From contig OZ025671.1 of the NCBI GenBank assembly GCA_964019335.1, positions 124,001 through 188,000 on the forward strand: 64,000 bases of DNA, written 5' to 3'. Of this stretch, positions 21,646 to 32,444 are shown in pieces. Within the stretch, counting starts at the first letter, position 1; every line of letters starts with the position of its first letter. Origin of the DNA: Diplonema japonicum (Eukaryota > Euglenozoa > Diplonemea > Diplonemida > Diplonemidae). Under the pieces are notes generated by a model that was not told the DNA's origin, made no database searches, and was given only the letters and a program-made list of their open reading frames with translations. A program made the translations under genes and the position numbers.

Positions 21646-23876
21646 CTATTTGTAGTTAAACTTCAATTTTACCAAGAATCTGGTCTTGATCTGAGAGACA
21701 TTGTACACAATGTACTCATTGTACAAGAGATCGGATTTCCTAGTGTGTTTTTTTTTTTTTTTTTTTTTTTTTTCCCTCCATACCCAACGCCAGAATCGCC
21801 CATCTTTGCACGAGGCCACAGTGTACCGTCAGCGTCAGGAATCCTCCCTTTCGGCTCGGACTTTCCGACACCCATGGTCGAGTCGTAACCCTTTGGCGGT
21901 TTGTCCATGTACTTTGCCGACGTCAGCTTGTGGATCTTCCCCATCGCTACCTCATTTATGGTCATCAAACCAACATTATTCTGCTTCGAGGTGTGGCAAT
22001 AATTCCCGCTCTTGGTAGCGACGTCAGCAAAGTAAACACCCTTACCGAACATGTACCCGGTAACAGGTGCTTCGGGTGGTGCGATACGAAGACCTTGCGA
22101 CAGGATCCCCATCCAGTTGGACATTCTACTCCCGTGCCACAACATCACCCTGTTGTCGGACTTCTTAAATGGTTGGTACCGCTGTTCTTCGCCTTCTCGG
22201 ATTATTTCAAAGACATCCTGGAGCTCCAAGACGTATGCTGTGTGTGTCTTACCGTGGGTGTTCGCTACATATTCCTCAACGTTTTTCCAGTCTTCGCTGT
22301 CTTTTGGAAGAGGTCGCATCTTGAGGTTCATTCCTTCATACGCCGCGTCGAGGGGGTGAACCTTTGATTGTTTCACTTGTTTTAGGATCTTGTCGGCAAT
22401 TTCCAAATCGCTTAGCGTGTCCAACAGTTCCATTTTCTCCTTCACAGTAGGGATGTCTGTAATCATCGTTATCTTGCACATGCCCACATTGTGCGGGACC
22501 AGTGTGAAGAACATGTTGTTCGCCTCGTCGAGAACCGTTTTCGTTCGGTTTTTCTTGTCTTTTTTCAGCTCGGCTTCTATTTTTTTCAAATACCCGAAAG
22601 CTTTTTTGATCTGCCCCTTCGAGATCTTCCCCAAAGGCATTTGCTCCGTGTCGATCTCGAGCTCCTTCAACGTTTGAACCATCGCTTTCTTGTCAGATAT
22701 CAACTCCATCACCTTTCGGACTCTTAACGGAAGCTTTGAATCAGGTATTTTCGCGTCGAGCGACATGGCATCGCTGTCGTCACCATCATCGTCGCTCTGC
22801 TTGTCGTTTTCACCGAGTTCCATGTCCATCAACATGTACTTTCCGGTTACTTTTTTAAAGTCTTTTCTGGATTCCCATGAGTTTGATGTTTTTGATCTGA
22901 ATTGAGATTTGAACGCTGACTTCGCGGCTTCTATTGAGGATTGTGCTTTGAGCTGCGTGTTGCCGGGGACGCCGACTCTGCCCCACCTTGTGAACAACCA
23001 CCATGCCTTCCCCTTGTCGGACTCCAGTAGTTGTATCACGTAGAACTTGTTGTTATTGGCGGTTGTGATGTTCGTCTGGTTCAGCGTGCACTGGTACACG
23101 TCATCACCTTCTTCGTAGACATGGCAGTCGTCGACCTTTAAAGACATCGGGTCCACCACCCCACGCCCCTTTTTGAGAAGCTTTGTAGTGTTTCCCTTTG
23201 GCTTTTCCGATTTCTTTTTGTCCGATTTCGCTGACTTTGCCTTTTTGGCCTTCGGGATGTCAGAGTCGGAGTCGGAGTCGCTGTGTGGTCGTTTGCTGCC
23301 TGCTTTTTTCTTCTTGGTGGATTTGCTCACAGGCGGTGCGTCTTCCTGGCTCTCGTCGTCGCTGGCGTGGTTTTTCTTTTGGGACTTGTGTGGTGCGGAA
23401 GATTTTGTTGTCGCTTCGGACTTCAGGACCCTTCGGATCTTCCTCTTCGTGCCTGAGGACTCGTTGAGCTGCGTCATCTTTGAGATGTTGAAGACGTATG
23501 CCGTGCCCTTCCGCTTCCATGTGTACGACCTGTGTTTCCCTTCTTTCCCGAACGCCTCGTCTAGTTTTGTTCCCAACTCGTCGCCCATTACCACCCATCC
23601 GTGGTCTCCTCTGTACTCCCACTGGTACACTTCTTCTTCTGTGTTGTCGTCGCTCTCTTCTTCGCTGTCGTTGCTTTCTGCAATCCTCCTCAGCTTGTGC
23701 ACTTGCCCTCCGACGTGCTGTTTCATTGCCTTGAAGTTGAACTTGCAGTCCTTGCCTTTTATTTTGAACTCGTGCACTTCCGCCCCCTCGCTGTGCCGTG
23801 CCTCTATCATCCTGCTGTAGGCTGCCCCGAACGCCACCCACGAGTCTCCATCTTTGTGGTACCACGTCGCCGGCAT
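21646..23876 (-). CDS. poly(ADP-ribose) polymerase, WWE-WWE-WGR-PARP architecture
   Basis: Two exons, 23876-21784 and 21739-21646, joined across a 44-nt intron, give 728 residues. ATG 23876 is used because the frame upstream holds only a GTG. Two WWE modules (about 5-70 and 88-150), a Lys/Ser-rich nuclear-type linker (150-235), a WGR domain (TRWGRVG, about 290-300), the helical PARP regulatory domain (about 375-500) and the catalytic domain follow. Catalytic triad: His in LWHGSR, Tyr in GVYFADV, Glu in [10 protein letters not shown]. The Glu is in the short second exon, so the intron model is required for an active enzyme. The enzyme makes poly(ADP-ribose) from NAD+, probably in DNA-damage signalling, activated through WGR and the helical domain. 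WWE domains bind ADP-ribose units. Confidence 0.93.
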
Positions 23877-23972
23877 TGTCACCTGTTTGGCTGATAAGTG
23901 GAGTGCGGTGATTTATGAAAAGAGAGCCCACGCACGGGAAAGACAAAACAACTGGATACAATACAGTTACAA

Positions 23973-26900
23973 CTACTTGGGGCGGGCAGGGTGGGTGGGT
24001 GGGGGTGCCGGGGAAACACTTGTATTGCGGTGAGCTTGAGAGATGTTGTGTGGGATGCCTGCCTGATCGGCCAGCTGGCGCAGGGCTGCGACGACCTCAC
24101 CCCTGCCCTTCATTGGGACGTCGACGTGCCTGCCTGTGTCGACAAGGCGGAGCTTGCCCTTCACGGGGTCGAAGGCAATGCGTCTTGTAGGCGGCCGTGC
24201 CTCTCCACCCGTAGTGTACTGAATGGCACCCGGCAGCCACTCCGAGATGTTGAACACATGGTACTCGCCTGTGACAGCGTCCTCAAAGCCTACCTCAACA
24301 GACCCCCTCTGGCCACGCGAGGGGGACAGTGACGGTGACTCCATGTACGGCATCGACTGCGATCTGGACTGCGACCGCTCCCTCAAGGACCTGTCCCTGA
24401 CCTCTGGCTGTAATGACATCTCCCTCTTTGCCATCTCTAGGTGCGCGTGGCTCTGGTTCACAGCTTCGTTAGCCTCGACGAGTGCCCTCTTGAGCAGCAT
24501 CACATCCTGGTCAGCTTGCTCCTTTGCGCCCTCTGTCTCCCTCAAGTTGTTCTGCAGTTCCTGTACCCTCGCCGACCCCGCATGCATCGTCGCCTGTGCC
24601 TGCCCCCATGCCTCCTCCACAACTCCTGTCTCTTCAAACGCAGCATTACGTTCACGCATTGCCATGTCGGCCTCCTCTCGTGCAGAACGTAGTTGCTTCC
24701 TCACGCTGCGCAGCTCTCTCTGCAGCTCGAGGATTCTCTCCTCTTGGGTCTCCACAACTTTCACTCTTTCCAGGTTCCTCTGCTTCTGCTCCCCCACCCT
24801 TTGGCTGGTGTCCTTTGCCTTCCTTAAATCCACCTTCGCGGCAACAAGCTCATCTTCCATACCCCGGAACTCTTGCTCCAAGCGCTTTCTCTCTTCTGCA
24901 CCCCTCTTATTCTGTAGCCTGCACTCCTTAAGCCGTTCTTGAAGGGTTCTTATTTTATTCTTCTCAACAGTAACATCGGTGTCTTTGGATTCGACGAGTG
25001 CTTTCAACCGCAAGTGCTCTTCTCTCAGGAGCCCCATCTCTCTCTGCGCTAGCAGCCTTCTGTCATTGTCTTTTTTGTTGAGCTCTTCCTCTCTTTTCTT
25101 CAGTGTCGCAGTCATGGTGTTGATTCGCTCCTCAGTGGCGCTCTTCTCCGCCTCGATCAAGCTGTTGACCTTGTCGTTGAACTGCTTGCTCTCTTCCAGC
25201 TGCAGCTGCAGCTGAGAACTCTGGTCCTCCACCACGGAGCGTGCTTCTTGAGCCTCTTTGAGCTTGTTCTGCAGTATCTCCTCGTTATGACTCAGCAAGG
25301 CAAAACTCCTGTGTTGATGCAGCTCGTCTTCAGCAGCTGCCCTCCTCCTCTGCTCGTCGGACAACGCACGTCGAAGGCCTTCTTCCAAGTATGTCTTGCT
25401 GTTCATAACCTCCTCAGCTTGGTGGCGTGCTTGCTGTTCGTCTTGCAGTGCACGCTGAATGCCAATCACAGCCTCTTTCTGAGCAACAAGCTCCTCGTGT
25501 GCAGCAGAGAGCGCACGCACTGCGCCTGTGGGGTCTTGCATCTCACGCACTCTTTCGAGCTCATGCTCTACATTCTCGCGCAGCTGCCTCTCTGCCGCAA
25601 GTGCTTGCTTCATCGTGTCTTCGTTCTTGCATATCATGTCGAGACGCTCCTTCAACTGCTGGTTGTCGCTGGCGAGAGCAGGAGCGGGTGAAGGGACAGG
25701 AATGGGAACATTGACTGGAACAGTTACCGAAACAGGAACGGGAATATGAACAGGGGAAGGAATAGGAGCAGGAATCGGAGCAGGCAGTGCCTCAGGAACA
25801 CTTGCGTCCTTCAGCTTAATAAGATCGTCTTGGGCACTGAGGCGAAGTTGCCTCTCCGCCAGAATAACAGTCTGCATCTCTTCTTTCACCTTTCTAAGTT
25901 CTTCCTCTACTTGCTTGTGTTCGCTTTGCGTTTCTGCGAGCTTGCTCTGCTGCTCTTGGATCATCCTCTCCTTTTCTAGAAGCTCACTCTGAACCTTTGC
26001 AGCTGCTTGCGTCTGTTCTCTATCTTCAACAAGGATGGCTTTTAGCTCTTCGAGAGCTTCGGGTGTCCTGTCAGCACGCAAGAGCTGCAGTTCCTTGTTT
26101 AGTGCATTGCGTGCCTCTTGCTCCGAAGCCAGTGCCTCCTGCAGTTCTTCCACCCTGGTGTCTGGTACGTCTGGTGTCACCGATGCCTGTGTCACCGATG
26201 CCAGCGTCGATGCCAATGCCTCCTCTTGCTTTTCTGGATCGGCTTGCCGAGATTGCGAGTTCTCGAGAACGCTGATTTGTTCCCTGAGTACATTCAAAGT
26301 CTCAGCAGCTTCAGCGTTCTCCGCCTTCAGCGTTCTCATTGATTCTTCTGCAGCTTGCTTTGCCTGTCGTTCCTGAGCTAAGACCTGCTGCAGCACGCTC
26401 TCTGCTTCCATTCGCCTTTCAAGCTCCTTCTCAAGGGTCCCCTTCAGGGTGCCGGACGTCACCGAGTCCTTCACTGCTGCCTCGGTGAGCTGGGACCTTT
26501 CTTCCTCTAGTTTAAGGCGCAGATCCCGTTCTTTGTTGAGAGCTTCACAGAAGGCTTCAGAGCTTCGCTTCTCTTCAGCAAGAGCGTGCCGCAAGGCTTC
26601 CTCCGTGTAAGGCGTTGCCTGCCGCTGTAGCTGGTCCTCGATGGCAGCACGCGCATGGCGTTCCTCGACTAGTGCTTGTCGCAGGGATTCCTCGGTGTCA
26701 GTGGGCTGCAGCACAGACAGCTCCTGCCTCACAATTGACTGGATTAGCATCGCGTCGGGTTCAGTTTTCTTCTCCTTGGAGAGCTCCTTCAGTGTGTTGA
26801 CCACATTGCGCAGTGCGTCCTTCTCGCCCTCCGTCTCCCGCATGTACGATGTGATCTCGCCCAGCACGTTGGAAGTAGATGCGCGCGCAGCGTCCCTCTC

Positions 26901-28436
26901 CGTAGATACCGCCAGCAGCGACCTGCGTAAGCACTGCACTTCTTCGTCTTGCTGCTCTGAGGTCGAGCTTTGTAGCTGTTGCTTTGTGTCGTGCAGTGCC
27001 TTCTGCAGCTCTTCGTTCGCCAAGCGCAATGTATCCAAGGTGGACGCTGCGTGCTTGACCTGCCGCTCAGCAGCAAGTCGCATCTCCTTCTCTTGCTCCT
27101 TTTCTTTCAAGGCCTGCAACGCAAGAGTGCGTGATGCCATCAGCTCTGAGTTCAGGTCAGTGGCACTTTGTAGGGTGCTTGTCAACCTCTCTTTCGTACT
27201 TTCTAACACACGACTGCGATACGGGGAAGAGGCCACTGGTGACAGCGATTGTGACTGCGTGAACGGCCTCCCTAACGACTGGCGTGGTGCAGGAGACATG
27301 CCAATCGTGGCATGGGGTGTATAAGGCAGCGAGTCCATGGACTGGGGAACCTGCGGTGGAGCTATCGGCGGGGAGCGGACAGGGGAGGGGGACGTGTACT
27401 GCCTTGTAGGAGATGCGGGCAGTGCTGTGAGCGATTGGGGCTGCGATTGCACCATTGCCGCTTGTGCTTGAGCTTGTAGTTGCTCTTTTTCTTGAATAGC
27501 TGCCAGTGCCTGCGCGTTTGCTTGCAGCTGCGCTTCGAAATGCCCCGAGGTAAGGGGCGCAGCGGTGGGAGCTGAGGACACTGGCACCGGCTGTGCCGCA
27601 GCAAGCTGCTGCTTCTCCATCAAAGGAGACGCGGGAAGCTGCGATACTGCAACGTCGTGTGCCTGGGCGGTCTGATGTGCTTGGGCGTTCTGATGGGCAG
27701 CACGTTCTGCTGCGATACTTGCCTCGAGATGTGCTTTCTCGGCTTTAATCTCTTCGAGTTCCTTGGCCACCGCCGCCACCGCTTCTTCCGCAGCTTCGGC
27801 TTTTCTCTTTGCCACCTCTGCTTTGAGGATCTCACGCTCCACCTCCTGCTTCACGAGGTCAGCTTGGATGGCGTCAGCGCGAGCTTGATCGGCCTTTGCG
27901 CGTTCCATATCCGCCTCCTCCCTGGCGTGCTCAGTGAGGTGGTGCTGCTGGTTTGCAAGGGTGAGGAGCTCCTCGGGAGAGTTGGACAGCAAAGTCTCTG
28001 CGTGGGAAAGGGTTTCGGACTGTGCGCGAGTGATGGTCTGCAGGGCTTCGGTGGTGGCGAGGGCAGTGTGGGCCTCGCTGATTGCAGTTGACTGGCGGCA
28101 GGACTCGGCTTCGGATTCTGCAAAGAGCTGTTCGGCTCGAGCTGCTTGAGTGGCCTTGGCTAGCTCATGCTTGGCACGGCTGGCGGGGGAGCGAGGGGGG
28201 CGGTCACTCTTGGACATGGGCGTAACTAGAACAGAGTCTTGCCACACCACCGAGGTATCGCTGCTTCTACTCCTATTTCTTGGAGGGCTGCTCCTTCCAG
28301 GTGGGTGGATCCACTCTCTGCGCTCTTCTATCGGGGACGGTGACCTGCTCTTGTGCCGCCTCCCACTCTTTGCACAGTACCCACCACGCATAACGTCACC
28401 ACAGTCCTTGCACCTATCCTTGTCCTCATCCGCCAT
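23973..28436 (-). CDS. large coiled-coil protein with N-terminal zinc knuckle (1487 aa)
   Basis: Single exon. ATG 28436 is chosen; the frame extends to 28469 only from a GTG. A small Cys cluster near the start (CKDCGDVMRGGYC) may bind zinc. It is followed by an Arg/Ser-rich region (about 25-75), Ala/Glu/Lys heptad regions (80-250), a Pro/Ser/Gln-rich region (260-410), coiled coil (420-880), a Pro-Val-Ile linker of repeated IPVP-type units (about 882-919) and more coiled coil (930-1360). The C-terminal 110 residues look globular (VFNISEWLPGAIQYTTGG) and end in a Pro-rich tail. The make-up suggests a cytoskeletal or basal-body scaffold; this is inference from coiled-coil content, and I recognise no named family. 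No frame breaks in 4.5 kb. Confidence 0.8.
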   Translation of the reverse strand: MADEDKDRCKDCGDVMRGGYCAKSGRRHKSRSPSPIEERREWIHPPGRSSPPRNRSRSSDTSVVWQDSVLVTPMSKSDRPPRSPASRAKHELAKATQAARAEQLFAESEAESCRQSTAISEAHTALATTEALQTITRAQSETLSHAETLLSNSPEELLTLANQQHHLTEHAREEADMERAKADQARADAIQADLVKQEVEREILKAEVAKRKAEAAEEAVAAVAKELEEIKAEKAHLEASIAAERAAHQNAQAHQTAQAHDVAVSQLPASPLMEKQQLAAAQPVPVSSAPTAAPLTSGHFEAQLQANAQALAAIQEKEQLQAQAQAAMVQSQPQSLTALPASPTRQYTSPSPVRSPPIAPPQVPQSMDSLPYTPHATIGMSPAPRQSLGRPFTQSQSLSPVASSPYRSRVLESTKERLTSTLQSATDLNSELMASRTLALQALKEKEQEKEMRLAAERQVKHAASTLDTLRLANEELQKALHDTKQQLQSSTSEQQDEEVQCLRRSLLAVSTERDAARASTSNVLGEITSYMRETEGEKDALRNVVNTLKELSKEKKTEPDAMLIQSIVRQELSVLQPTDTEESLRQALVEERHARAAIEDQLQRQATPYTEEALRHALAEEKRSSEAFCEALNKERDLRLKLEEERSQLTEAAVKDSVTSGTLKGTLEKELERRMEAESVLQQVLAQERQAKQAAEESMRTLKAENAEAAETLNVLREQISVLENSQSRQADPEKQEEALASTLASVTQASVTPDVPDTRVEELQEALASEQEARNALNKELQLLRADRTPEALEELKAILVEDREQTQAAAKVQSELLEKERMIQEQQSKLAETQSEHKQVEEELRKVKEEMQTVILAERQLRLSAQDDLIKLKDASVPEALPAPIPAPIPSPVHIPVPVSVTVPVNVPIPVPSPAPALASDNQQLKERLDMICKNEDTMKQALAAERQLRENVEHELERVREMQDPTGAVRALSAAHEELVAQKEAVIGIQRALQDEQQARHQAEEVMNSKTYLEEGLRRALSDEQRRRAAAEDELHQHRSFALLSHNEEILQNKLKEAQEARSVVEDQSSQLQLQLEESKQFNDKVNSLIEAEKSATEERINTMTATLKKREEELNKKDNDRRLLAQREMGLLREEHLRLKALVESKDTDVTVEKNKIRTLQERLKECRLQNKRGAEERKRLEQEFRGMEDELVAAKVDLRKAKDTSQRVGEQKQRNLERVKVVETQEERILELQRELRSVRKQLRSAREEADMAMRERNAAFEETGVVEEAWGQAQATMHAGSARVQELQNNLRETEGAKEQADQDVMLLKRALVEANEAVNQSHAHLEMAKREMSLQPEVRDRSLRERSQSRSQSMPYMESPSLSPSRGQRGSVEVGFEDAVTGEYHVFNISEWLPGAIQYTTGGEARPPTRRIAFDPVKGKLRLVDTGRHVDVPMKGRGEVVAALRQLADQAGIPHNISQAHRNTSVSPAPPPTHPARPK

Positions 28437-29325
28437 TTTCTTAAGAAACACCTGTTTGGTATTTGTCACATTGTAATGGAAGGTAATTCAATATAAGCGC
28501 TAGAAGAAGGAATCTAATGTGGAGGCAAATGGGGGGCATCGGTGGGTGTGTCTCTTTGTTCATTCTTTTTTTTTCTTTTCTTCTTTTTCCAAAAGGGGAA
28601 GGTCTTTCTTTTTCTTTTTATGCTACCTTTCCCTTTTTGTTGTGATAAATAATTTAACACACTTCCGGAAAAGTAAAATAAAAAAAGAGAAAAAAAAAGA
28701 AAAAGCTGTGTTCTGTTTCTCTCTGTCTCACCTTTTTTTTTTTTTTTTTTTTTTTTTTGCCCACGTCCTTTCTTTTAAAAAATCTATTAAAAAAAAGGAG
28801 GAGAGGAGGGTTGCAAAAATAAAAATAAAAATAAAAATAAAAATAAAAATAAAAATAATAAAGGAGGGGGTACGGGAACACAAGAATTTAATTCTTTCGG
28901 CAGGGGTGAGGAGAGCACATATTTTCTTTCTTTTTCCCCTTTATCCCAACTGTCATTATTTCCTCACGTATAATTACGTAAGAAGCCTTCATAAAAGACC
29001 CATAATTATTCGCTACTTCCTCCAGAGAAAGACAGTGGAGAGACTTAAATGACGAAGGGGGGGGGGGGGGGGAGAGGGGGGACTACTTACTTTACCGCCA
29101 AAAAAAAAAAAGCCATTATTTTAACTCTTACCGGGTTAAAATAACTTATTATCTGTTGGTAATAAATAGCTAATTTCTTCTTCTTTTTTTTTCTCCTAAA
29201 AAAAAAACAAAAAAAAAAAAAAAAAAACAAAAAAAACTATACAAACAAAAAAAAATCTTTTGAAAACGATGGGGGAGGGGGGAAGGGAGTAAATAAAACA
29301 AAAACAAAAAAGATTTTTTTTCTTC
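28437..29325. other. intergenic spacer with short tandem repeat
   Basis: Contains a tandem AAAAT array at about 28816-28860, T- and A-runs, a G-run at 29057-29072, and the short fold-back repeat fragment listed separately. No gene recognised. Confidence 0.6.
29086..29171. repeat. fold-back repeat family 3, short fragment
   Basis: Matches the right end of the elements at 4964 and 60264: ACTTACTTTACCGCC, GCCATTATTTTAACTC, GGTTAAAATAACTTATTAT and GTTGGTAATAAATAGCT. The inverted pair TTATTTTAA/TTAAAATAA keeps the stem while the bases differ from the other copies. Confidence 0.55.
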
Positions 29326-30009
29326 TTAGAGCCTCTTCAGCGACTTCTTCCTCTCCTTATTTATTGCCTTCTGCGCCTGTGAGTAAGAAAAAAAAAAAAG
29401 ATCTTTTACAAAAGAAAAAAAAGAGGGGAGAATGGAATACCAAAGGAACAGCAGCTTTCTTCTCATCCTTCAGAGTCACATCGGCCTTGCTGATGTTCTC
29501 CTTACTACTAGCAGGCTTCGCGTGGATAGAGGTCAGAAGAGCTGCCCTGTGAAAAAGATTATTTTCTTCTTTTTTTTTTTTTACCTTTTACAGTATTCCG
29601 GATAATGCTCCAGAAGGAGTTTCCCAGCTTCTTCATTCAGTGCTGACTCGGGGTTAGGTTCCACCAGCAGGCACCTGACAACTAGGAAAACATGTCTCAG
29701 GCCAAGAGAAGCATCCCAATCCTTCTTGAGAGTATTAACACATATTTCCCCTCTTGGGTCCGACACGTTAGGGTGGAAGATCTTCGTCACAAAAAACCCC
29801 TTGGGGGGAACCTGTGGATATCCAGCTTCAAGCTCCAGCCTCACCTGAAACACCCCCCCTTCGAAAGGAGTATCAGCAGGGCCCAAGATTTCCCCTTCTA
29901 TACAACTAGCGTCATCCCCCACCGTGACGTTGATGCCATCAATCGGGTTCTTTCTTAAACTATTCAGGTTTGAGATCACCTGTTTGATCACCGAGGGCTG
30001 CAGCGACAT
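29326..30009 (-). CDS. UBE2S: ubiquitin-conjugating enzyme E2 S with APC/C-binding tail
   Basis: Three exons, 30009-29585, 29546-29441 and 29376-29326, join in frame to 193 residues (introns 38 and 64 nt). The UBC core carries the catalytic Cys in GEICVNTLKKDW, the family HPN motif in KIFHPNV, and ESALNEEAGKLLLE, all close to animal UBE2S. The core is followed by a Lys-rich tail ending KKSLKRL. Family knowledge: UBE2S elongates K11-linked ubiquitin chains on substrates of the anaphase-promoting complex, and its final Leu-Arg-Arg-Leu-type residues dock on that complex. The end Leu-Lys-Arg-Leu here fits that role. The tail is entirely in the small last exon, so an unspliced reading would miss it. 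Confidence 0.9.
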
Positions 30010-30889
30010 CTTGGCTCTCCCCTTTCTCTTTTTTATTTTCTTTTTTTTTTCTTTTGTGGTGAAAGTGCAAATAATAAATAAAAAACACAGAGGGGGGGGG
30101 GGGGGGGGGGGATGGGAAGACAATTCTTTAAACAAAATCTAAAAAAAAAAAAAAAAAAGAGAACAAAAAAAATCTTTTCTTGGACGGCTGCAGTTTTCAT
30201 TTCTTTTTTTTTCATAATTACTATTTCCTTTTTTTTTTTCTTTTCAGTTTCCGTTGTATTCTCCTAATATCTTCTTTTCTTTTTTAAAAATATTTTCCGC
30301 CTTTTCTTTCCCCCCCTCCTTTTTTCTTTCTTTGCATAGCTCATACCTCAAAGCTTTTAGGCTTCTTTTTAGGATTTCATAGGGGTTATTAAGCACTGCA
30401 GAACTCAATGAAAAAGACTACTGCACCGCACGAAAGAAAAAGCACTGTCGCGGTGGTGGATTGAAGATATTCGTCTCGTGGGCTGACGCACCTATATTTC
30501 TAAAACCCGCCTAGTCAATCCTGGAATCATCTGGGAAAACTTCGAAAAGCTACCAAAAGGTTCCGAGGGAGTTTTGTAAAAAGCTTTCAGGGGGGGAAGG
30601 GGGGAAGAACTGTGGGCACCAATCCTAAAAACCCCCCCAAAAAAAACTTTTAAGGTTGCAAGGTATGAATACTCCAAAAGAAAAAAAACACTTCGAAACA
30701 AGGGGGGCGGTGAGGGGGGGAGATCAACGAGAAAACAAAAATCATATCGTTTACCGTTATTACAACAACAAAAAAAGAACAAAAGGAGGGGGAAGGGGGA
30801 TTGTTTAATTTATGGGTGTACAGTGGGAGAGGTGCTTCTATGATAAGGCGTTTGGGTTTCGCCACTTCTTGCTCCCTGAGGGTCGCATG
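30010..30889. other. intergenic spacer
   Basis: Homopolymer-rich at 30010-30330. A more even stretch follows at 30340-30640 without recognisable coding or RNA structure. It ends at the BTB gene stop. Confidence 0.55.
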
Positions 30890-32356
30890 TTAGTGGTGAG
30901 GAAAGAGGAACTGCTGCTGCTGGAGTTGGGATTCAAAGGGGTAGGCCGAAGGGATGTCTCCCACAGGACAGTGGAAAGGTTGGAAGGGTTGCTGGCCAGG
31001 TGGCGGTACCTGTGCGTGTGGTTTGAAGGTCTGAAACAGACTGTGATGAGCATACTGATGGAACCTTGCAGGCGGCTTGCCGTCGTTCTGCAGCACTGTG
31101 TCGGGCACAGCTGTGTCACCAGACACGGAGTCCCTCCCACTCCGGCTGGACACTCTTCCCTTTTTTTTCTCTTTCGCTAAGGGGACGTGCTGTCGCCCTT
31201 CCCGTTCCTGATAGCTGTGATTTTGGCTTTGGTTCTGCACAGGGTACGGGTGAGGATTCTGCTGCAGCTGCTGCGGCTGGTACTGTGGATGTTGTAGATG
31301 TTGCTGAGGCTGGAGATGATGATGATGGAGCTGATGTTGGTGTTGGTGTGGGTGTTGCTGGTGCTGGTGCTGGGGGTGATGGAGGGGGTGCTCTTCCCTC
31401 TTCTCTTCGTTGAACTTCGTGTTCCTCCTCACCAGCCTCCACAGAACGGACCCAGGCTGCTGTGCGATGCCTCCTGAGGCGGATATCAACGAAGGGTCCA
31501 GCGGGGGCGAGGGCGCCTTGCTACCCTCCTCAATGAGTTCGGGTGCAACGGCAAGGGACGTGTGCCGGAGCTCGGCAGCAAGCGCGCCGGCAGGGAGGAG
31601 AGGTATCTTGATAAGTGTGAGGACTTGAATGTGCTGCGGGTGAGCCTGTATCCAGTGCAACACGCCTTGGAGGAGGAGGTGCTCGAGGTGCTCGGGTGAC
31701 AGGTCGCAGTCGGGGAAATCGTCGGCAAGCAGCGCGCAGAGCGCCTCTATTCTCAAGGATGTGAGGTAGGGGGACTTCAAGATGGAGGCGGGGGTGCTTT
31801 TGCCGAATGCAATACACTTATCGAACGGGAGCGGCAAGGGCGCTTCAGGTTCACTGTGGTCGAGCAGCATCTTCGCAAAATCAGTGTCGTCAGGCACCCA
31901 AAGGGTGGTGACAACCAGCGGCCACCATGCGTGTTCATCCCTCACGAGCTGCAGGAGCCTGGCAGAGGCAAGGGAGAAGAGGAACGGCATTTGTAGGATC
32001 TTGCTCATCTCACATATGATCATTGTCTCCACGGGAGGAAGCTCCACCAACCAATCGGTGCTGATGAACTCCAGAACTGCATTGAAGGCTGCCTTCATGT
32101 CGCCCTCCAGCCGCGTGATGTTCCCATCGCTGAGAATCGCATCCACCGACACGACGATCTCGTGCCCCTTGCGTGCCTGCACCTCGCGCTCTAGCAACTG
32201 CGCCAAAGGCAGCGACCTGATGGAAATCAGCAGCCTATGCGCAGGGTACCTCTCGCCCATGTATACCAACGTCACGTCTGACATGAACTTGTGCTGGCGT
32301 GCCTTCCACAAGTCCATCTGCAGGGTGAAATCCCACCCCCACTCCACTTCGTGCAT
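30890..32356 (-). CDS. BTB/POZ-domain protein with His/Gln-rich tail
   Basis: Single exon, 488 residues. The BTB fold starts with the usual FMSDVTLVYMGERYPAHRLL (about 24-43) and runs to about 125; a BACK-like helical region follows (to about 260). Then there is a low-complexity tail rich in His, Gln and Pro (about 315-390) and a basic Ser-rich end. BTB domains mediate dimerisation and often recruit cullin-3 ligases; a substrate-receptor role is possible but not shown, as no Kelch or MATH domain is present. The His/Gln tail is coded by mixed codons, not a pure triplet run. Confidence 0.82.
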   Translation of the reverse strand: MHEVEWGWDFTLQMDLWKARQHKFMSDVTLVYMGERYPAHRLLISIRSLPLAQLLEREVQARKGHEIVVSVDAILSDGNITRLEGDMKAAFNAVLEFISTDWLVELPPVETMIICEMSKILQMPFLFSLASARLLQLVRDEHAWWPLVVTTLWVPDDTDFAKMLLDHSEPEAPLPLPFDKCIAFGKSTPASILKSPYLTSLRIEALCALLADDFPDCDLSPEHLEHLLLQGVLHWIQAHPQHIQVLTLIKIPLLPAGALAAELRHTSLAVAPELIEEGSKAPSPPLDPSLISASGGIAQQPGSVLWRLVRRNTKFNEEKREEHPLHHPQHQHQQHPHQHQHQLHHHHLQPQQHLQHPQYQPQQLQQNPHPYPVQNQSQNHSYQEREGRQHVPLAKEKKKGRVSSRSGRDSVSGDTAVPDTVLQNDGKPPARFHQYAHHSLFQTFKPHAQVPPPGQQPFQPFHCPVGDIPSAYPFESQLQQQQFLFPHH

Positions 32357-32444
32357 CTTTCTTTAATATCCCTATCGGAGCTTAACTACATTGTCTGGCT
32401 TTGCATATAAACTACAGGTACATGGTATTGTGCTATCTATCTGC

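Noticed and set aside
23877-23882. Upstream starts for PARP (23882), the coiled-coil gene (28469) and elongin B (49192)
   Set aside because: These upstream codons are GTG; the nearest in-frame ATG was used instead.
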